64,000 nt of DNA from Whitmania pigra (Eukaryota; Annelida; Clitellata; Hirudinida; Haemopidae): the NCBI GenBank assembly GCA_021613335.1, contig JAJTWR010000314.1, positions 1,248,501-1,312,500 of the forward strand, read 5' to 3'. A program made the translations under genes and the position numbers. Under the pieces are notes generated by a model. That model worked only from the letters and a program-made list of their open reading frames with translations. It ran no database searches and had not been told where the DNA came from. Shown here one piece after another: positions 60,713 to 64,000 of this stretch; position 1 is the first letter of the stretch; each line of letters opens with the position of its first letter.

Positions 60713-61880
60713 TCTTTTTCAATCACTACAGCTTGTGGATTCATTGAACATTGAATCTCCAATTAATCTCATTAACTTCCGATTAATCTTATAATTAACC
60801 GGACGTTAATCGAATTAATCACCATCGTCAATTGCTGTTGGAGAACGTCCAAGTCATAATTTCATGGAAACGAAGAAAGTCTGGAGCGATCATCGGCTTC
60901 ATTCTCTTCATCGGCATCATTATCAGGACGAAGTTGTATCTTTACTCCGCATACCATGGCAACGCTACCTACCATCTCGTGCTCACTAGTACCTTCTAAA
61001 TTCCGAAATAATCCTCAAGCGACGTGTCCAAATTGCGGTGCATAATTCATAAGCACGTTGTTCACTCGAGCGTGAAGCGATGATTACAGCTGAGGTGCGT
61101 AGGCGCCGTCATCATTACAAGTGATGGATGATGATGATGATTATGTGATTATGATTATGATTACATGATTATGATAGGTAAACAGTTTGTTTAATAAAAA
61201 TTTCATGCTTTGGAATCAACAAGATCGGAAACCACTTGTCGATGTGAAGTCTTTGTTCCTTTTTAAAAAAATTTTTTGACATTTTGGAAAACCCCGTGCA
61301 GGTCAAAGGTCGTGTGTGGGTTTGTTGCGTAAACCTTGTCATCTTTATAAATGTTCTATTCATAGGAAATGTACAAAAGTTATTTATAATCCAATTAGCA
61401 GCCATTCTTTGAAATGCGTTTCTGATTGGACACCGGCAATTAATTTTTCATTTTCGACTAAAAGGGGATTAATGCAAATCATATTTCTGATAGATTCATT
61501 CATGATGTTTACCTGATTTATCCAAATATTTGTTACTGATATACGTCATATTTAATGAATTGCAACTAACATTTAGAATTTACAGACTGTTAATTTAAAA
61601 TTATATTTTTGATTTCACACAAAAAAAAACGAAACAATGAAATTCGATTATTGGAAATAAAAAATTTTAATTTGTTTTTTACAAATACATTGTTCTAATT
61701 TAAATTATTCTAAAAACATTCATTGATCAATTAAATGTTTCAGTTACGAAAGATATTCATTTCAAAAAGTGTTTGATTTTGTTCTAAGATAATTCATCGT
61801 AATTTATTGCGTAATCACATGTTTAATCACGTAATTAAATAATTAATTCCACTGGTTCCTCCTCCATCGATCCGAACTCA
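60713..61880. other. Possible 5' flank of the GPCR gene; no supported gene
   Basis: GC-richer unique sequence at about 60,830-61,110 could hold the GPCR promoter or an upstream non-coding exon on the minus strand. The short ORFs at 61,169-61,516 show no domain. Confidence 0.35.
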
Positions 61881-61881
61881 A

Positions 61882-62310
<429 letters not shown>

Positions 62311-63595
62311 GCCAACATTTCCATTGAATCTTCTGTCGTCTGCTCGTGGTCTCCAGAACTGATTTCAGCAAGGTGCTTCCAGGTTGTCTTACGTTGCACA
62401 CTTTCGGACTTAAAAAGAAGAAGCACTGAGGATAAGCCGCTTTGTTCTCTGACGAAGATCGCGTAGGCAATCAATCTTGCCACTCAGCGTCACCTTTCAC
62501 GAGACCTCCGTTCAACTTTAACCTTTAACCTCGGGGGGTGGGTGGTTATGGTGGAAATGAGTGGCAAGCGCGGGCAATCGGGTCGTTTGGTGGGTCAGTT
62601 TGTTTGTTTGTTTGGTTTGTGAATTTAATGACTTTTCGTGATTCGGTTGATTAAATTTGTTTAAAAAAAAGTTTATTTGACATTTCAGTTTACAATTGAG
62701 TGAATGTTTAGATAATTAAATGGATATAAATTGAGAAATCGTCGTCTTCGTCATCATCATCATCATCATCATCATAAGCACGATATCCAACAAAGCAATG
62801 ACAGGCTGTCCCTATACGACGTTCAAAATTAGATCGATCCACGCCACCATAAAAACCCCATTTTAGCGCCGTCGATGACGTCATCCATGAATCATCATCA
62901 TCATCCTCGTCGTCGGCGTCGTCATCTGACCCAACATGTGACGCAGAGGAGGCTCCGTGCATGTCACAAAGTCGTGATCGATATATCGATCTATCGTACC
63001 ACGTGACGATAACTGCGCGCCAACCATTTCGTTCCATCATCTTCACGGATTACCATCGTGGATTTTCCCGCGAGGACACTCAGGCATAAATGATTTATTG
63101 ATAATTTTTAGGAGGAGGAAAATGGCCGTTTTAATGCTGCGGAGGATTCTTGAAAATATTGATCAGTAATATTATATTAATATTTCGTCTATATTTGGTC
63201 TTTTGCTGTTGTTGTTGTTGTTGTGGAATTGTCGTTGAAAGTCTGTAAAAGTAACTTCACTGATCGATTCGCAAAGTGGTTTTTTTTTTTTGGTTTAATG
63301 TCGTTGTCGTCTTCTTACGGAATTGCACAAAGTTAATTTTTTAAATAATAAATGATTTATTGAAAAAAAAACATTTACATAACTATTTGAAATATTTAGA
63401 ATTTGATTTTTTTTATTTTATAAAAAGTAAAATTAAAAAATCATTTCAAACATTTCAACCGCTTCAAGTCCAACTTCAGTGGAGATGCGAATGGGAGTTC
63501 AGAAAAGAACAAAATTTCCAACGGAAAAACATTTCTTAATTCCTTCCCGTCCTTCAGTGTCAGAGACATTTCAAGGCAATTTCTTTTTATTACTT
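62311..63595. other. Unassigned sequence with regulatory-type palindromes
   Basis: Unique GC-richer sequence at 62,320-62,620 and 62,780-63,080. TGACGTCA lies at 62,876-62,883 and CACGTG at 63,000-63,005, with TCGATATATCGATC between them. This would suit a promoter, but no gene was found to go with it. The 112-residue minus ORF over it is low-complexity. Confidence 0.35.
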
Positions 63596-63599
63596 TTTT

Positions 63600-64000
63600 A
63601 ATATTAATTTTTATTAAGTGGGTAGAGTACCGAAGTGTCTTGCCTGTCCACCATCAAACAACAACACATTGAGAGGTTCAATCAGTAGTAAACCAGAAAA
63701 AGAGACAAGTCACATTCATTGAGAAGGGAGGTGAAGTGACTATAGGTGCTAGCTGAGACCAAGCTATTAGGTGATTATTCCAGGTGTTAATTATTCGATT
63801 TGTGAAACAATATTTGTCTGTTGCCAAAAAATATTTGACCTTAGTTTAAATGGATGACCTCAAGGTTGATGAGTAGTTTGCAAAATAAATATGCTTTTTA
63901 AGGCGAGTTGATGTTAAATTATTGATGATCCTGTATAATAAGCTGATGTCAGCTATTAAACGGCCTATATTTCAAAAAGTTTCATTTTTTGAATTGAAAT
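63600..64000 (-). mobile_element. LINE reverse-transcriptase C-terminal fragment
   Basis: On the minus strand it reads ADISLLYRIINNL, a decayed block, then FTNRIINTWNNHL, the usual 'NRVINVWNxLP' end of CR1/jockey-type ORF2. It runs off the window edge and has several stops. Confidence 0.65.

Noticed and set aside
61169..61516. Short overlapping ORFs of 66-78 residues upstream of the GPCR
   Set aside because: No recognisable domain, and overlapping on both strands; chance ORFs are likely.

Overview
This is AT-rich nuclear DNA from an invertebrate animal. The evidence is spliced genes with GT-AG introns, metazoan-type proteins (a seven-transmembrane peptide receptor, POLR2G, eIF3i), TATA promoters, AATAAA signals, and a dense load of microsatellites and transposon remnants. 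The phylum cannot be decided from the sequence alone. All exon models below were joined by eye from splice sites, reading phase and known family sequences.

Layout. 1.4-3.3 kb (minus): a complete eight-exon POLR2G (RNA polymerase II subunit RPB7), with two unassigned in-phase candidate exons just upstream. 5.9-12.0 kb (plus): a TATA-driven multi-exon gene for an unrecognised secreted protein with many basic cleavage-like sites. 14.2-23.0 kb (plus): three tandem, intronless leucine-rich-repeat (LRR) surface-protein genes with variable stalks and hydrophobic C-termini; the second and third share a 79-base identical block that suggests gene conversion. 23.6-26.5 kb (plus): a complete eIF3i gene whose first coding exon is probably only the ATG. 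27.3-60.0 kb (minus): one rhodopsin-family peptide-type GPCR gene in six coding exons spread over about 33 kb.

The GPCR introns are a transposon graveyard: tRNA-derived SINEs, a Ty3/gypsy integrase relic, a pogo/Tigger-like element with recognisable ends and TA target site, two hAT-type MITEs, a hAT/ZMYM-like transposase relic, several LINE 5' and 3' fragments, and long (ATT)n tracts that often sit on SINE or LINE tails. Inside the last intron, on the opposite strand, lies a small TATA-driven gene for a secreted peptide. A diverged local duplication (about 48.5-51.2 kb versus 53.1-56.2 kb) lies in the 20 kb intron; its copies carry different insertions.

How the genes relate. POLR2G and eIF3i are housekeeping genes of transcription and translation. 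The LRR trio and the GPCR are extracellular-facing. The two secreted-peptide candidates and the GPCR suggest, but do not prove, a neuroendocrine theme. Nothing bacterial, no CRISPR array and no rRNA or intact tRNA gene was seen.
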